Translations under genes and position numbers: made by a program | Shown here: positions 8,997-17,727 of the stretch, one piece after another | How the letters are laid out: each line of letters begins with the position of its first letter | Position numbering within the stretch: position 1 is the first letter of the stretch | The notes under the pieces: generated by a model | Told to the model about the DNA's origin: nothing | Databases searched by the model: none | What the model saw: only the letters and a program-made list of their open reading frames with translations | From: Calothrix parasitica NIES-267 | GTDB lineage: Bacteria > Cyanobacteriota > Cyanobacteriia > Cyanobacteriales > Nostocaceae | DNA: 64,000 bases | Assembly (NCBI RefSeq): GCF_002368095.1 | Contig: NZ_AP018229.1 | Span: 47,663 to 111,662 of the forward strand | Reading direction: 5' to 3'

Positions 8997-10094
8997 ATGC
9001 AACAAGAACATAACTTTTCAAAACCGAATTGTGTGGAGAATAAAGACCAATTTAATATTGATTCAGTTACTCAAGCCTTTAGAACACACTTTAGTAAGGC
9101 ACAGTACCAGGAGATAAAACCTGTAAAAATTAGTTCAGGAATTGACCCAACCGTTCGATTTATCGGTTCACATATTAGCGTTTTTAAGCCATACTTTTTG
9201 GATAAAAAATTGCCAGAAAACGGTATTTTCATGCAACAAGATTGTATTCGCACTCACAATACCAAAAAATCTATCGATGATGCAAATTTAATTAAATGGG
9301 GTTCGCATTTTCCAAGTATCGGAGCGATGGTTAAATACGACCAACTGGAAAAAATTGTAGCAGATTCTCTGGAATTTTTAAGCAATAGCTTATCTATTCC
9401 TACTAGTGAGATAAAACTTCTGATTAATAGTCAAGATAAAGATTTATTAGAAGCCAGTCAGGCTGTGTGTGAAAAAGAAATTACTTTAGAAATTGATACC
9501 AAACCCTTCGCTTATTACCGTCACACACTAGGTATTGAAGGGGTTACAGGTCGTAACTTCAATTTAGCTATAAAAAATCAAAGCACAGGTCTTTACTCCG
9601 ATATTGGTAACATTATTGTCATTGAAAACGAAGAAGAGAAGTTAGGTGTAGAGTTAGCACTTGGCGTAACTACCATCCTGAAAGAACTAAAAAATCTTGA
9701 CCACATAATGGACAATTATCCCTTTATTTCCAAAAAAGAAGAGTCAATAAATGAAGTAGCCTTAAGAAAGCTTGAAGATAGTATTGTGGTTGCTACAACC
9801 TTGTTTAGAGAAGGTTTGCGACCTTTAGGTTCGGGAAACCGCAATCGAATTTTAAAGACTTATCTCAAATCAATGCTTTATCAAAAACTTGTGCTTGGTC
9901 TTAATAAACAAGATTTACAGAACAAAATGCAGGATTTTGAAGTGAAATACTTTGAAGATAAGGATAATCAAAATATGGTCAGTAATTTAATCACAGAATA
10001 CTTGACCGCTTATATAAATGAAATTAAATATAAAAAGCAATTATCAAAAGATGATTTATTAATTCTCAATTTAATAAACAAGCAAAACAACTAA
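8997..10094 (+). CDS. stand-alone alanyl-tRNA-synthetase-like class II catalytic core
   Basis: 365 aa. Residues about 42-130 resemble the AlaRS active site: DPTVRFIGSHISVFKPYFLD aligns with the AlaRS stretch DPTLLFTNAGMxxFKxxFLG, and MQQDCIRTHNTKKSIDD with the motif 2 region (QKCIRxxxKHNDLENVG). LGVELALGVTTIL may be the motif 3 helix. True AlaRS is about 880 aa with tRNA-recognition, editing and C-Ala domains, all absent here. It may activate an amino acid as adenylate without charging tRNA, or be a resistance paralogue. It is flanked by the methyltransferase (1-bp gap) and the S66 peptidase (3-bp gap). Confidence 0.6.
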   Translation: MQQEHNFSKPNCVENKDQFNIDSVTQAFRTHFSKAQYQEIKPVKISSGIDPTVRFIGSHISVFKPYFLDKKLPENGIFMQQDCIRTHNTKKSIDDANLIKWGSHFPSIGAMVKYDQLEKIVADSLEFLSNSLSIPTSEIKLLINSQDKDLLEASQAVCEKEITLEIDTKPFAYYRHTLGIEGVTGRNFNLAIKNQSTGLYSDIGNIIVIENEEEKLGVELALGVTTILKELKNLDHIMDNYPFISKKEESINEVALRKLEDSIVVATTLFREGLRPLGSGNRNRILKTYLKSMLYQKLVLGLNKQDLQNKMQDFEVKYFEDKDNQNMVSNLITEYLTAYINEIKYKKQLSKDDLLILNLINKQNN

Positions 10095-10097
10095 AAT

Positions 10098-11090
10098 ATG
10101 TCAGAAAAAATTATTATACCAAAAAAACTAGCTAAAGGTTCTAATATTAGAGTAATTGCCCTATCTCGCAGCATGGGATTACTATCTCAAGAAGTGAAAG
10201 ATATTGCCACCAGAAGATTAACAGATTTTGGTTTTAACATAAGTTTTGGTAAAAATGTTGATGAAAAGGACGAATTTATGTCTTCTTCCGTTCAATCCAG
10301 AATTGAAGATTTGCATCAAGCTTTTGCAGACCCTAGCATTGACGGAATCCTTACTGTTATTGGTGGTTACAATTCTAATCAACTACTTTCCTATATTGAC
10401 TACAACCTGATTAAAAATAACCCCAAAATCTTATGTGGATTTTCTGATATTACTGCCGTTGCTAATGCTATCACAGCGAAAACTGGTGTTGTTACTTACA
10501 CAGGTACACATTACTCAAGCTGGGGTATGGTCAAAGGTTTTGATTACTCAATGGAAATGTTTGCGAAATGTTGTATGCATACAGCAAGTTATGATTTAGA
10601 ACCCTCTAAAGAATGGAGTGATGAGACTTGGTTTATAGACCAGCAAAATAGAGAGATGATTACAAATGAAGGTTATTGGGTTTTAAACGAAGGTCAAGCA
10701 CTGGGTAGAACTATTGGCGCTCATACCCGTTGTCTGAATGCCTTACAGGGTACAAAATATATGCCAAGTCTAGAAGATACAATTCTTATGATGGAAGAAG
10801 ATGAAGAGATTAATCCTCAATTGTTTGACAGACAGTTGCAGTCTTTGATTCATCAGAAAGATTTTGGTGGTGTAAAAGGTATTTTAATTGGTCGTTTCCA
10901 GAAAAACAGCAAGATGAGCAGAGAATTACTGACTAAAATTATCTCCGAGAAAAAGGAGTTAGAGAATGTACCAATTATCGCCAATGCAAATTTTGGTCAT
11001 ACTACTCCAACAGCAACTTTGCCAATTGGTGGAGTGATGGAGATAATTGCTGACAAAAACCATCCAAAAATAAGAGTTATCGAACACTAA
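10098..11090 (+). CDS. S66-family carboxypeptidase, MccF (microcin C immunity) type
   Basis: 330 aa, full length. The N-terminal domain has GILTVIGGYNSNQLL and the nucleophile motif CGFSDITA. The C-terminal domain has LMMEEDEEINPQLFDRQLQS and GVKGILIGRF, with the catalytic His in NFGHTTPTATLPIGG. The EEDEEINPxxFDRxLQSLIH block favours MccF over housekeeping LD-carboxypeptidases. MccF cleaves the amide of processed microcin C and related aminoacyl-nucleotides. Beside two aminoacyl-tRNA-synthetase-like genes this suggests self-immunity to a made compound. It follows the AlaRS-like gene by 3 bp. Confidence 0.85.
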   Translation: MSEKIIIPKKLAKGSNIRVIALSRSMGLLSQEVKDIATRRLTDFGFNISFGKNVDEKDEFMSSSVQSRIEDLHQAFADPSIDGILTVIGGYNSNQLLSYIDYNLIKNNPKILCGFSDITAVANAITAKTGVVTYTGTHYSSWGMVKGFDYSMEMFAKCCMHTASYDLEPSKEWSDETWFIDQQNREMITNEGYWVLNEGQALGRTIGAHTRCLNALQGTKYMPSLEDTILMMEEDEEINPQLFDRQLQSLIHQKDFGGVKGILIGRFQKNSKMSRELLTKIISEKKELENVPIIANANFGHTTPTATLPIGGVMEIIADKNHPKIRVIEH

Positions 11091-11121
11091 TAAAACTCAA
11101 ATAAATTAATATTCATAAACC

Positions 11122-11141
11122 AACAGACTTTTTAGAAGTCT
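11122..11141 (+). promoter_or_regulatory. hairpin in the 69-bp gap before the AsnRS-like gene
   Basis: CAGACTT and AAGTCTG are perfect inverse copies with a short loop (TTTAG), about 20 bp before the start at 11160. It may adjust expression of the AsnRS-like gene relative to the upstream genes; there is no long T-run after it. Confidence 0.4.
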
Positions 11142-11159
11142 GACTAGAAAATATTTTAA

Positions 11160-12299
11160 ATGACTACAAATTCTATTAAAAAAAATCTAATTCCTGATTT
11201 TATAGCTTTACAAATCAATACTGATAATCAGAAAATTACTGAAGACAAAGATTTTAACTTTCCTGAATATAAACCAACAGAGCATTATCTGGAACTTACC
11301 AAGGCTAAATATTACAAAGCTTTACTGATTTTACGTCACTATATAAAAGTTGTATCTGACTATTATTTTGGAGTTGAACTGAGTGCTAAAAATATTGATT
11401 TATTTATGCTTACTCCTAGTATCTCCTCTCCAATGGGTTCTGGGTCTGACTCGGAGCCAATACCTATTCAATTTGGGAAGTTGGATACCTTTCTTACCGA
11501 CTCGTCGCAGTTTGGATTTGAACCGCTTTTAATGAACGGTTTAGATAAAGTATATTGCTATTTACCATCTATGCGAGGAGAAGATAGCGATAAAAGGCAT
11601 TTAAATCAATTTTTTCACTGCGAGGCTGAAATAATAGGTACTCTAGAAGAGCTGTTACCAATAGTCGAAAATTATATCAAAAAATTGGCTGCAACCCTCC
11701 TAGAAATGCCAGATATAATTTCTAAGATAAGTAAAAATCCTAATAGGTCATTGTTAGTTCTAAAACAACTTAGCGAAAGTAGAAGTTTTTCAAGGCTGAG
11801 TTTTGATGAAGCCGTAAAGTTACTTGTAGATAATGGGTACAGTAACATGATTAATTTTACTCCAACTGGTCGAGATATTTCTGCCCAGGGAGAAGTAAAA
11901 TTAATGGAGTTATTAAAAACTGATTTACCTGTTTGGATTACAAACTACGACCGCGACAGAGTACCGTTTTACCAAAAACCAAGCGCAGCCTATTCAGATA
12001 AAGTAATTAATGCTGATTTAATATTTCCAAGTCTAATTAAAAATTCTTTTGGCGGTGAAATTGTTGGAGCGGGACAAAGACAAGATAAGGTTGAAGAAAT
12101 GTACCAATCTTTAGAACGGCAAGAGGTTGGTAGTGAAAGTTATGAATGGTATATCAACCTGCGCCGCCTAGAAGATTATCAAACCACCTCCGGTTTTGGC
12201 ATAGGTATAGAAAGGTTTATCACTTGGGCTTTATGTAGAGATGACATTAAAGAAGCTATTGTCTATCCAAGACTAAAAGATGTTAAAACCTTACCTTAA
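11160..12299 (+). CDS. stand-alone asparaginyl-tRNA-synthetase-like catalytic domain
   Basis: 379 aa. The class II AsnRS/AspRS core is clear: motif 2 MRGEDSDKRHLNQFFHCEAE (counterpart of FRAExSxTRRHLxEFWMVExE) and motif 3 TSGFGIGIERFITWALC followed by IKEAIVYPRL. The first 60 residues show no OB-fold anticodon-binding domain. Paralogues of this type include archaeal asparagine synthetase (AS-AR), which makes Asn from an Asp adenylate; an amide-forming ligase is therefore a reasonable guess. It is the last gene of the methyltransferase/AlaRS-like/MccF-like run and is followed by a terminator-like inverted repeat. Confidence 0.75.
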   Translation: MTTNSIKKNLIPDFIALQINTDNQKITEDKDFNFPEYKPTEHYLELTKAKYYKALLILRHYIKVVSDYYFGVELSAKNIDLFMLTPSISSPMGSGSDSEPIPIQFGKLDTFLTDSSQFGFEPLLMNGLDKVYCYLPSMRGEDSDKRHLNQFFHCEAEIIGTLEELLPIVENYIKKLAATLLEMPDIISKISKNPNRSLLVLKQLSESRSFSRLSFDEAVKLLVDNGYSNMINFTPTGRDISAQGEVKLMELLKTDLPVWITNYDRDRVPFYQKPSAAYSDKVINADLIFPSLIKNSFGGEIVGAGQRQDKVEEMYQSLERQEVGSESYEWYINLRRLEDYQTTSGFGIGIERFITWALCRDDIKEAIVYPRLKDVKTLP

Positions 12300-12311
12300 A
12301 ATTTTTTACTA

Positions 12312-12387
12312 AAACCACCAAACTCATCAAGAAATTCAAGCACCCGTTAAATTACTGATTGCATTTCATGAAAAGGGTGGTTTTTTA
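12312..12387 (+). terminator. probable terminator after the aaRS-like cassette
   Basis: AAACCACC near 12313 can pair with GGTGGTTTTTT near 12376, and an inner CACCC/GGGTG pair is also possible. A six-T run follows. The long loop (about 50 nt) lowers confidence, but the position 13 bp after the AsnRS-like stop fits. Confidence 0.45.
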
Positions 12388-12468
12388 TGTATAAATTTTA
12401 TATGAATTATACTTCTATACATTTTTCCCTAATTTGACTTACTCATTTGATTATCCAATAATCAACAT

Positions 12469-13374
12469 ATGCCAGTAGCAGAACTCAAAAAACTACCGAT
12501 TACAGAAATAAAACAGTTTGATTATTCTACAGAATTTTTTACCAATACTTTTTTAAAAATCGAGAACGAAGAAGAACGAAGGGAATTAATTGAGTTCTAC
12601 AAAAGTAGGTCTAGCAAGGTAAATGTTTTCGAGTTTTTCTATACTTCCAATAACCATAGAGTCAAAGGGATACTGGTTGAACCTGCAAAGCTAATTGAGC
12701 CAGCTTCAACTTTGATTTATTGCCGTGGGGGTACTGGGGTTGTAGGCAGTCTGACACCAATTCATTTCTTATCCAAAAAGATTGAAATATTTGATTTAGT
12801 TAATTCTGGTCACATTGTAATTGCCAGTCAACTGTCAGGAATTGACGGAGGAGTTGGTATGACTGATGTAGGTGGACAATCCGATATTGATGATGTGATG
12901 AACTTGTACCAAAGTTTTCAAAACTACGAATTAGGCAACGGTAATTTTGGTTTGATTGGTGGTAGTAACGGTGGTTCGCTTGTTTATAAAATGCTTACTC
13001 GAAGTGACGATTTCAAATGTGCTGTGGTCGTAGCTGGGAAAACCAAAGATTTTGGCAACACAGACCGTCCAGATTTTGAGAAGTTAAAAGCTTTAAGACA
13101 TCAATACTACAATACGGAAAGTGAGGAGGAATTGAACGAACGCTCTCCCATTATTTGGGCGCATAAAATATCAAAAACTACTCCAATTTTACTGATTCAT
13201 GGTACTAAGGATTGGCGGGTAAGTGTCAGTGACACGCTAGAAATGGCAACTAAATTGATACAGAATAACACACCTATTGGATTGCGTATTTACGAAGGAG
13301 ATAATCATTCTTTAACAGTCAATAGAAAGAAAGTTAACCAAGAAATTATTGATTGGGTTCAAACTTATTTATAA
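12469..13374 (+). CDS. S9/prolyl-oligopeptidase-type alpha/beta hydrolase
   Basis: 301 aa. The nucleophile elbow GLIGGSNGGSLVYKML, the acid in LLIHGTKDWRVSVSDT and the His in YEGDNHSLTVNRKK give a complete Ser-Asp-His triad. TLIYCRGGTGVVGS is the oxyanion-side strand. The protein has no signal peptide, so it is cytoplasmic, and lacks the beta-propeller of long S9 peptidases. It follows the aaRS-like cassette by 170 bp and a terminator-like sequence. It may release or trim a peptide product of the cassette. Confidence 0.8.
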   Translation: MPVAELKKLPITEIKQFDYSTEFFTNTFLKIENEEERRELIEFYKSRSSKVNVFEFFYTSNNHRVKGILVEPAKLIEPASTLIYCRGGTGVVGSLTPIHFLSKKIEIFDLVNSGHIVIASQLSGIDGGVGMTDVGGQSDIDDVMNLYQSFQNYELGNGNFGLIGGSNGGSLVYKMLTRSDDFKCAVVVAGKTKDFGNTDRPDFEKLKALRHQYYNTESEEELNERSPIIWAHKISKTTPILLIHGTKDWRVSVSDTLEMATKLIQNNTPIGLRIYEGDNHSLTVNRKKVNQEIIDWVQTYL

Positions 13375-14216
13375 TTCCTATTTAATATAAAACAACATCT
13401 ATCGCAATGCCCTACTACAAAAACCAGCAGCAGCAATCAAAGGGAGAGAGTTTGCTGCCAAATCTGAAACTACAACTCAATTAACAACCTAACTAGACAA
13501 TCAAAACCTTAACTATTACCTCAATTATTTTATCAAATGCGGTAATAAATTGAATGTAAAGAGAACTTGTACTTTCACACCTTTAATGATATAGAAGACT
13601 GGAAAAGATTACATATCCTGAAAATTAAAACATGACATCTATCTTAAGATAGATATTAACAACGATCTTCGTTTTGATTTATCTGCCTTGAGTTTTTTGT
13701 TTTCTATCATCTGTCAGAGTGCTAATACCTAATCTTTACAGACAAAATTTTATACAAAAAAGTTTGAATATTTGCCAGAAATTGACTGATAAATTTGTAG
13801 TTATGTATGAAGTTGGGTAAATAGACCTAAAGACTAGTGTTTAAAGTCCGAAATAGACAAGGAGGCTGGTAATTTCTGGTTGGCTACAAGTATAAGCAGT
13901 TACCAAAAAAAATATGTATAATGTGTAGATATTAGCTGTATCAGGGGAAATACTTGATATTATGGCTTATTTTATACGTAATTTCTGATATAGCTTGATC
14001 CCTTCGCTGGATGAGCCTAAAGTCTTGGATTAATAAAATTTTAGCTGGTTTTGCACTTGTTTCTCAAAAATAATTGGTGAGTGTAAAAGTATCAAAAGGA
14101 ATGGTTTGCTAACTAAGTTTTTTGAAATCATCAGTGGTGCATAGCTTCGAGTTAGAAAGATTTAATTTGTGAACTAGAGAGTTTTAGAAATTCATAACAG
14201 GGGAGAGATTTTAATA
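13375..14216. other. gene-free stretch with gene remnants
   Basis: At 13407 an ATG starts MPYYKNQQQQ before degenerating, a copy of the start of the methyltransferase gene at 20020. At 13564-13634 a short open run (NLYFHTFNDIEDWKRLHILK) ends in TGA; with the preceding FIKCGNKLN in another frame it vaguely resembles part of the gene at 1703-2374. A perfect 18-bp palindrome, ATCTATCTTAAGATAGAT, lies at 13637-13654. The last 500 bases show no ORF and should hold the promoter for 14217. Confidence 0.5.
13407..13480 (+). pseudogene. 5' fragment of a methyltransferase gene (copy of 20020 gene)
   Basis: Translation from the ATG at 13407 gives MPYYKNQQQQ, identical to the first ten residues of the gene at 20020. 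Over 29 nt from the ATG there is a single base difference; similarity then stops and the frame ends after 24 codons. Nothing upstream of the ATG is shared. It looks like the surviving tip of a deleted or recombined paralogue. Confidence 0.55.
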
Positions 14217-15080
14217 ATGCGGACAAGTTATGCAGCCGCTTTTTTCACAGGCGCACCTGTAATTCTTGCTAGTTGCACAGCGTATTTAATCAACCAGCTT
14301 CCACCAACACCACAGTTTCCCTATAGGGATCACGTTATGATTGGCGGTGTAATTATAACTGTTCTTCTTCACATAATTGTTGGAATGTGGCTACTAAAAA
14401 AAGAAGCACAGAAATCTTCTGGAGCTGGGCAGCCAGTTTCCAGTTCAACTCCCACTCCAACATACTTAGGAGCTTCAGGGCAAAGCTATCAGAAACAATA
14501 TGTACCGCAAAGATCGGGCAGGGATGTATCCTGGGCAACATTGTTTGTAGTGTCGTTTTTCCATTTTTCCCATTTCTTTCCAGCATTAATTGTAGGTTAT
14601 TTTTTCCAATCGTATCGAGGTATTAATTTAACTACTGCCTTAGCCGGAGCTTTAGTTGTAGCTTGGGTTTGGACTGGAATATTAACGTGGGGCTGGAGCC
14701 AGTTTGGAGGATGGGTTGTTGGAATTGTAATTGTTCTTTTAGCTAACGCTGGTTGGTGGGCATTATGTTTTGGCGTAGGTCTGTTAGTAGTTTCAATTTT
14801 ACGTAGTGTTTTGAGTGTTTTTAATAGTGGATATAAATCATGGTCTCTGACTGGAATTTTAGTCTGCTCGACAATGGCAGCTTTATTTTTTGCTAAGGCT
14901 TGGGGCTGGATTTTGGGTGTAATTACTGCTTGGATTTTAGTTAGCTGTGCATCTGCCTCCAAGATGGCATTGGATCATTCATTTGATGAATACCTATCTG
15001 TCTTGATATTAATACTGGATGCAATAATTGGAACGGCTACAGGTGGATGGGTCGGTTGGACTATTCGGCTTATGAATTAA
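14217..15080 (+). CDS. polytopic membrane protein, hypothetical
   Basis: 287 aa. Hydrophobic segments occur near residues 5-25, 41-62, 103-125, 135-158, 165-195, 208-245 and 258-280, so about seven membrane passes. A polar loop at residues 63-100 (KKEAQKSSGAGQPVSSSTPT) is probably cytoplasmic. The first segment contains LASC, a weak lipobox look-alike. I recognise no family. A GGGGAGAG Shine-Dalgarno-like run lies 16 bp upstream. It precedes the toxin-like secreted protein. Confidence 0.65.
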   Translation: MRTSYAAAFFTGAPVILASCTAYLINQLPPTPQFPYRDHVMIGGVIITVLLHIIVGMWLLKKEAQKSSGAGQPVSSSTPTPTYLGASGQSYQKQYVPQRSGRDVSWATLFVVSFFHFSHFFPALIVGYFFQSYRGINLTTALAGALVVAWVWTGILTWGWSQFGGWVVGIVIVLLANAGWWALCFGVGLLVVSILRSVLSVFNSGYKSWSLTGILVCSTMAALFFAKAWGWILGVITAWILVSCASASKMALDHSFDEYLSVLILILDAIIGTATGGWVGWTIRLMN

Positions 15081-15253
15081 ATTAGAAGAAACTTAGTTCT
15101 TGCAAGATTAAAATATATACAAAACCAGCCACTAAAAGTATAAAGCAATCAATTCAAAATTGAGTTTTAGTGATTATATTTACTCAAGTATAAACCGAGT
15201 AATAAATATTGTTAATCGGGAGTAATCACAAGATAACTTATAGGTACATTACA

Positions 15254-15279
15254 AACACCTGGTTCCTGGGTGTTTTTTA
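15254..15279 (+). terminator. rho-independent terminator
   Basis: AACACC (15254-15259) pairs with GGTGTT (15269-15274) over a 9-nt loop and is followed by further T residues. It lies about 175 bp after the membrane-protein gene. Confidence 0.6.
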
Positions 15280-15280
15280 C

Positions 15281-15622
15281 TAAATGTAAAAATAAGTTAT
15301 TGAGAATAGCTTCAGTTTATTTTAATTATCTTATTGATAAAGACAGGATTTACGAAACTACCTATTACTCTGATCTCTTAATCGTAACTTCTGCAAAACA
15401 ATTAGTTTAAATAAATCCCCTTCAAGCCTTTTAAATCAGCTTCACAATTCATTTCAGAAATAACTACTTGACATTTATTATTTATTGTTTCAATAAAAAA
15501 ATTAGAAATGAGTTTTTATTATTTACTCATTCAAAGATTAACAGTTGGTTTGTTGAAAAGACTAATTGTTTTGTTCAATTGAAAAATTCCAAAACTATTG
15601 AAAATACAGAGGTAATTAAATC
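15281..15622. other. gene-free stretch before the toxin-like gene
   Basis: AT-rich, without an ORF. It should contain the promoter of the 667-aa gene. AATACAGAGGTAATTAAATCGTG gives an AGAGG ribosome-binding site ahead of the GTG start at 15623. Confidence 0.4.
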
Positions 15623-17626
15623 GTGAAGATATCTGAAAGAGTTCGCTCAATCCTTTCTGTTACTTTGCTTGTTAGCACTACAACGCTAGCACAAGTAGGT
15701 TCTACCGCCGATATGGAAGCATATGCTAAAGATAAGAAGGTTAAATCCCCTATCTCTAAAGTCTGCCCACCAATCGGGAGTAACAAAAAACCCGGTCGTT
15801 ATAGTGCAACTGCGGGTCGTGCAAGAAAAGCAGAGATTAAGAAGATTGAGGAGCAAGGTGGAGCTAAGCCTAACCGCTTTTATACCAAACCTGGCTACAT
15901 CCAAAAAGTTCTACCTGATGCTAAAACTATTGTTAATACTGGCTTTGAAAAAGCTGGCATTAACGAAGTGTGCATACCCAAAGAAGGTTACAACCAAATA
16001 AGTGCAGCCAGAAATGACTTCGCTCAAGAACTGGCAAAACTAGAACGGGTTGTAAGAGACTACGAAGCACGCTTGCGTCGAATGAAACTCTCTCCTAACA
16101 AACAAGGAAGAGAAGAAATAGTTCGGGAAACAATGCGGTACTTCGATACCAAAATACTTCCTCGTATGAAACAACTTCGTGCGGCAGAAATTGCTGCTGA
16201 TGAAGTGCATAAGGGTTGGAGTTGGATGTGGGACACTGGGAATTATTCCCGTCTATACAACCGCTACAATTCTGCTCAACAGGTAAGTGAAGTTTACTTC
16301 GAGTATCTGCGAGAACGATTAAGAATTGGTACAGAGCTTAGACTACGAGTTAAAGGTTCTAATACTATTCCTTACAGCGTTCTCTACGCTTATAAAGGTT
16401 CCATCAAAAAAGTTCACATTCTTCATCAGAAGTATAAAACTGGTGAGTTTGTCTTGGCTGTGGCGAAATATGAATTCCACAAGGATGCTTATGGTGCTAA
16501 TACTTTAATGGATATCTCCAAGAGACTGCTCAAGCCGTCTTATCTGCCAAATGTCAACTATCGAGATAACGACCAGGTGCCTCAGCCCTTGGCAAGTCAG
16601 TCAGTTAATCTGATATTCGGTGGTAAAGATAACAGAGACAGTGCAAAGCTTGAGAGACAGATGAAAGAGGAGCTTGAAGTAGAGTTTCGTAAAAATGTAT
16701 CTGGAGTTTTAGCTAAGATTGCCGAAGATGGTATGGCTGCTCTACAAAAGCAGGGGTATCATCTTAGCAACAATCGCTACTTTGTACTCTCAGCCGTCTT
16801 CGAGTTTTTGATATTCGATGTTGGCTTGCTGGATGATATCACTAAGGCTCGTTTAGCTTCCAAAGCTGATGATATCAAGAAGTTCCATCCCAAAAAAGGT
16901 GGTTCTTCTATTGCTGATGATGTGGATAATGTTCGGAATAGAAGACGGAGAACTAATAATGTTCCTTGTGCTTCTAATGCCTCTGTTGGTATGCCTATCA
17001 TCGCAGGTGTCAACAACGGTGAAGTATTGATTGCCTCCTCTGCACTCTCTAATTATTCTGGTTATTCTGGAGTGGTTAGTGATGTTGGTGGTGGTTTTAT
17101 TTTGGCTGCTAAGAGGTGCTATACTACAGCTCAACATAAAGGCAAGCGCTATGAAAACCTAGACAAGATACAAAGAGCTACTATTCTAGAAGAGGGCGGT
17201 GATTTAATTATTACTGACAGAAGTAGGTTTGGTAAAGCTGTTGGTCGTCGTGCTGATTTCGCTACATCTAGTTTAGATGCTGCTGAAAAGTTGGTTTCTA
17301 AAAGACTTAAAGCAAATATCGCTAGATTAGATTGGGATGTTCCCGCAGGTAGTGTGCAGGTAATCGATGATGTGACCTTTACCAAGGTTTCAGAGAGACC
17401 TCCTAAAGGTGTAGGAAAATCTACTCCTGACCACGCAACATTTGACTTTGTAAATAAAGCAGGAGAAAAAGGTAGGTTGTCATTTCACCCAAGAGGTCAT
17501 ATTATGCCTGGTGATTACAATACTATGCAACCACATTTTAATCTGGACTTTACAACTCCGTTTAAGGATGTGGATGGTTTTTTAGAGTCTCCAACTAAGT
17601 CTCATATTACCTATCCTGAAAACTAG
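15623..17626 (+). CDS. secreted toxin-like protein with variable C-terminal domain
   Basis: 667 aa from a GTG start. Residues 1-35 form a signal peptide ending near TTTLAQVGSTADMEAYA. Residues 120-290 are helical and charged (coiled-coil-like). About 450-520 is Gly/Ser-rich. The last 110 residues form a compact domain with PDHATFDFVNKAGEKGRLSF, HPRGHIMPGDYN, MQPHFNLDF and a final HITYP, rich in His/Asp/Asn as in nuclease-type toxin tips. I recognise no named toxin family. Three small genes of differing type follow, as immunity genes do in polymorphic toxin loci. Function is inferred from architecture and context only. Confidence 0.6.
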   Translation: MKISERVRSILSVTLLVSTTTLAQVGSTADMEAYAKDKKVKSPISKVCPPIGSNKKPGRYSATAGRARKAEIKKIEEQGGAKPNRFYTKPGYIQKVLPDAKTIVNTGFEKAGINEVCIPKEGYNQISAARNDFAQELAKLERVVRDYEARLRRMKLSPNKQGREEIVRETMRYFDTKILPRMKQLRAAEIAADEVHKGWSWMWDTGNYSRLYNRYNSAQQVSEVYFEYLRERLRIGTELRLRVKGSNTIPYSVLYAYKGSIKKVHILHQKYKTGEFVLAVAKYEFHKDAYGANTLMDISKRLLKPSYLPNVNYRDNDQVPQPLASQSVNLIFGGKDNRDSAKLERQMKEELEVEFRKNVSGVLAKIAEDGMAALQKQGYHLSNNRYFVLSAVFEFLIFDVGLLDDITKARLASKADDIKKFHPKKGGSSIADDVDNVRNRRRRTNNVPCASNASVGMPIIAGVNNGEVLIASSALSNYSGYSGVVSDVGGGFILAAKRCYTTAQHKGKRYENLDKIQRATILEEGGDLIITDRSRFGKAVGRRADFATSSLDAAEKLVSKRLKANIARLDWDVPAGSVQVIDDVTFTKVSERPPKGVGKSTPDHATFDFVNKAGEKGRLSFHPRGHIMPGDYNTMQPHFNLDFTTPFKDVDGFLESPTKSHITYPEN

Positions 17627-17631
17627 GTAAA

Positions 17632-17653
17632 TCAACAAACCAAATAACTGTAA
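17632..17653 (+). repeat. 22-bp direct repeat, copy 1
   Basis: TCAACAAACCAAATAACTGT plus AA begins 6 bp after the toxin-like stop codon. An identical 22-bp copy spans the stop codon of the small gene at 19566-19928 (19913-19934). Exact repeats downstream of both genes suggest recombination between toxin/immunity modules. Confidence 0.7.
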
Positions 17654-17658
17654 TTTAA

Positions 17659-17712
17659 GCTACTAGTCGTAAAGGATTTTTTCTTTTACATTATGACTAG
17701 CGGCTTTTAACT
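17659..17712 (+). terminator. terminator after toxin-like gene
   Basis: GCTACTAGTC (17659-17668) pairs with GACTAGCGGC (17695-17704) with one mismatch and one wobble. An inner GTAAAG/CTTTTAC pair extends the stem, and CTTTTAACTTTT follows. Confidence 0.6.
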
Positions 17713-17727
17713 TTTCTTAATTATTTT

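Noticed and set aside
14353..14962. Long reverse ORFs opposite the membrane-protein gene
   Set aside because: They lie antisense to a convincing hydrophobic gene and have low-complexity Lys/Thr/Pro translations without a domain.
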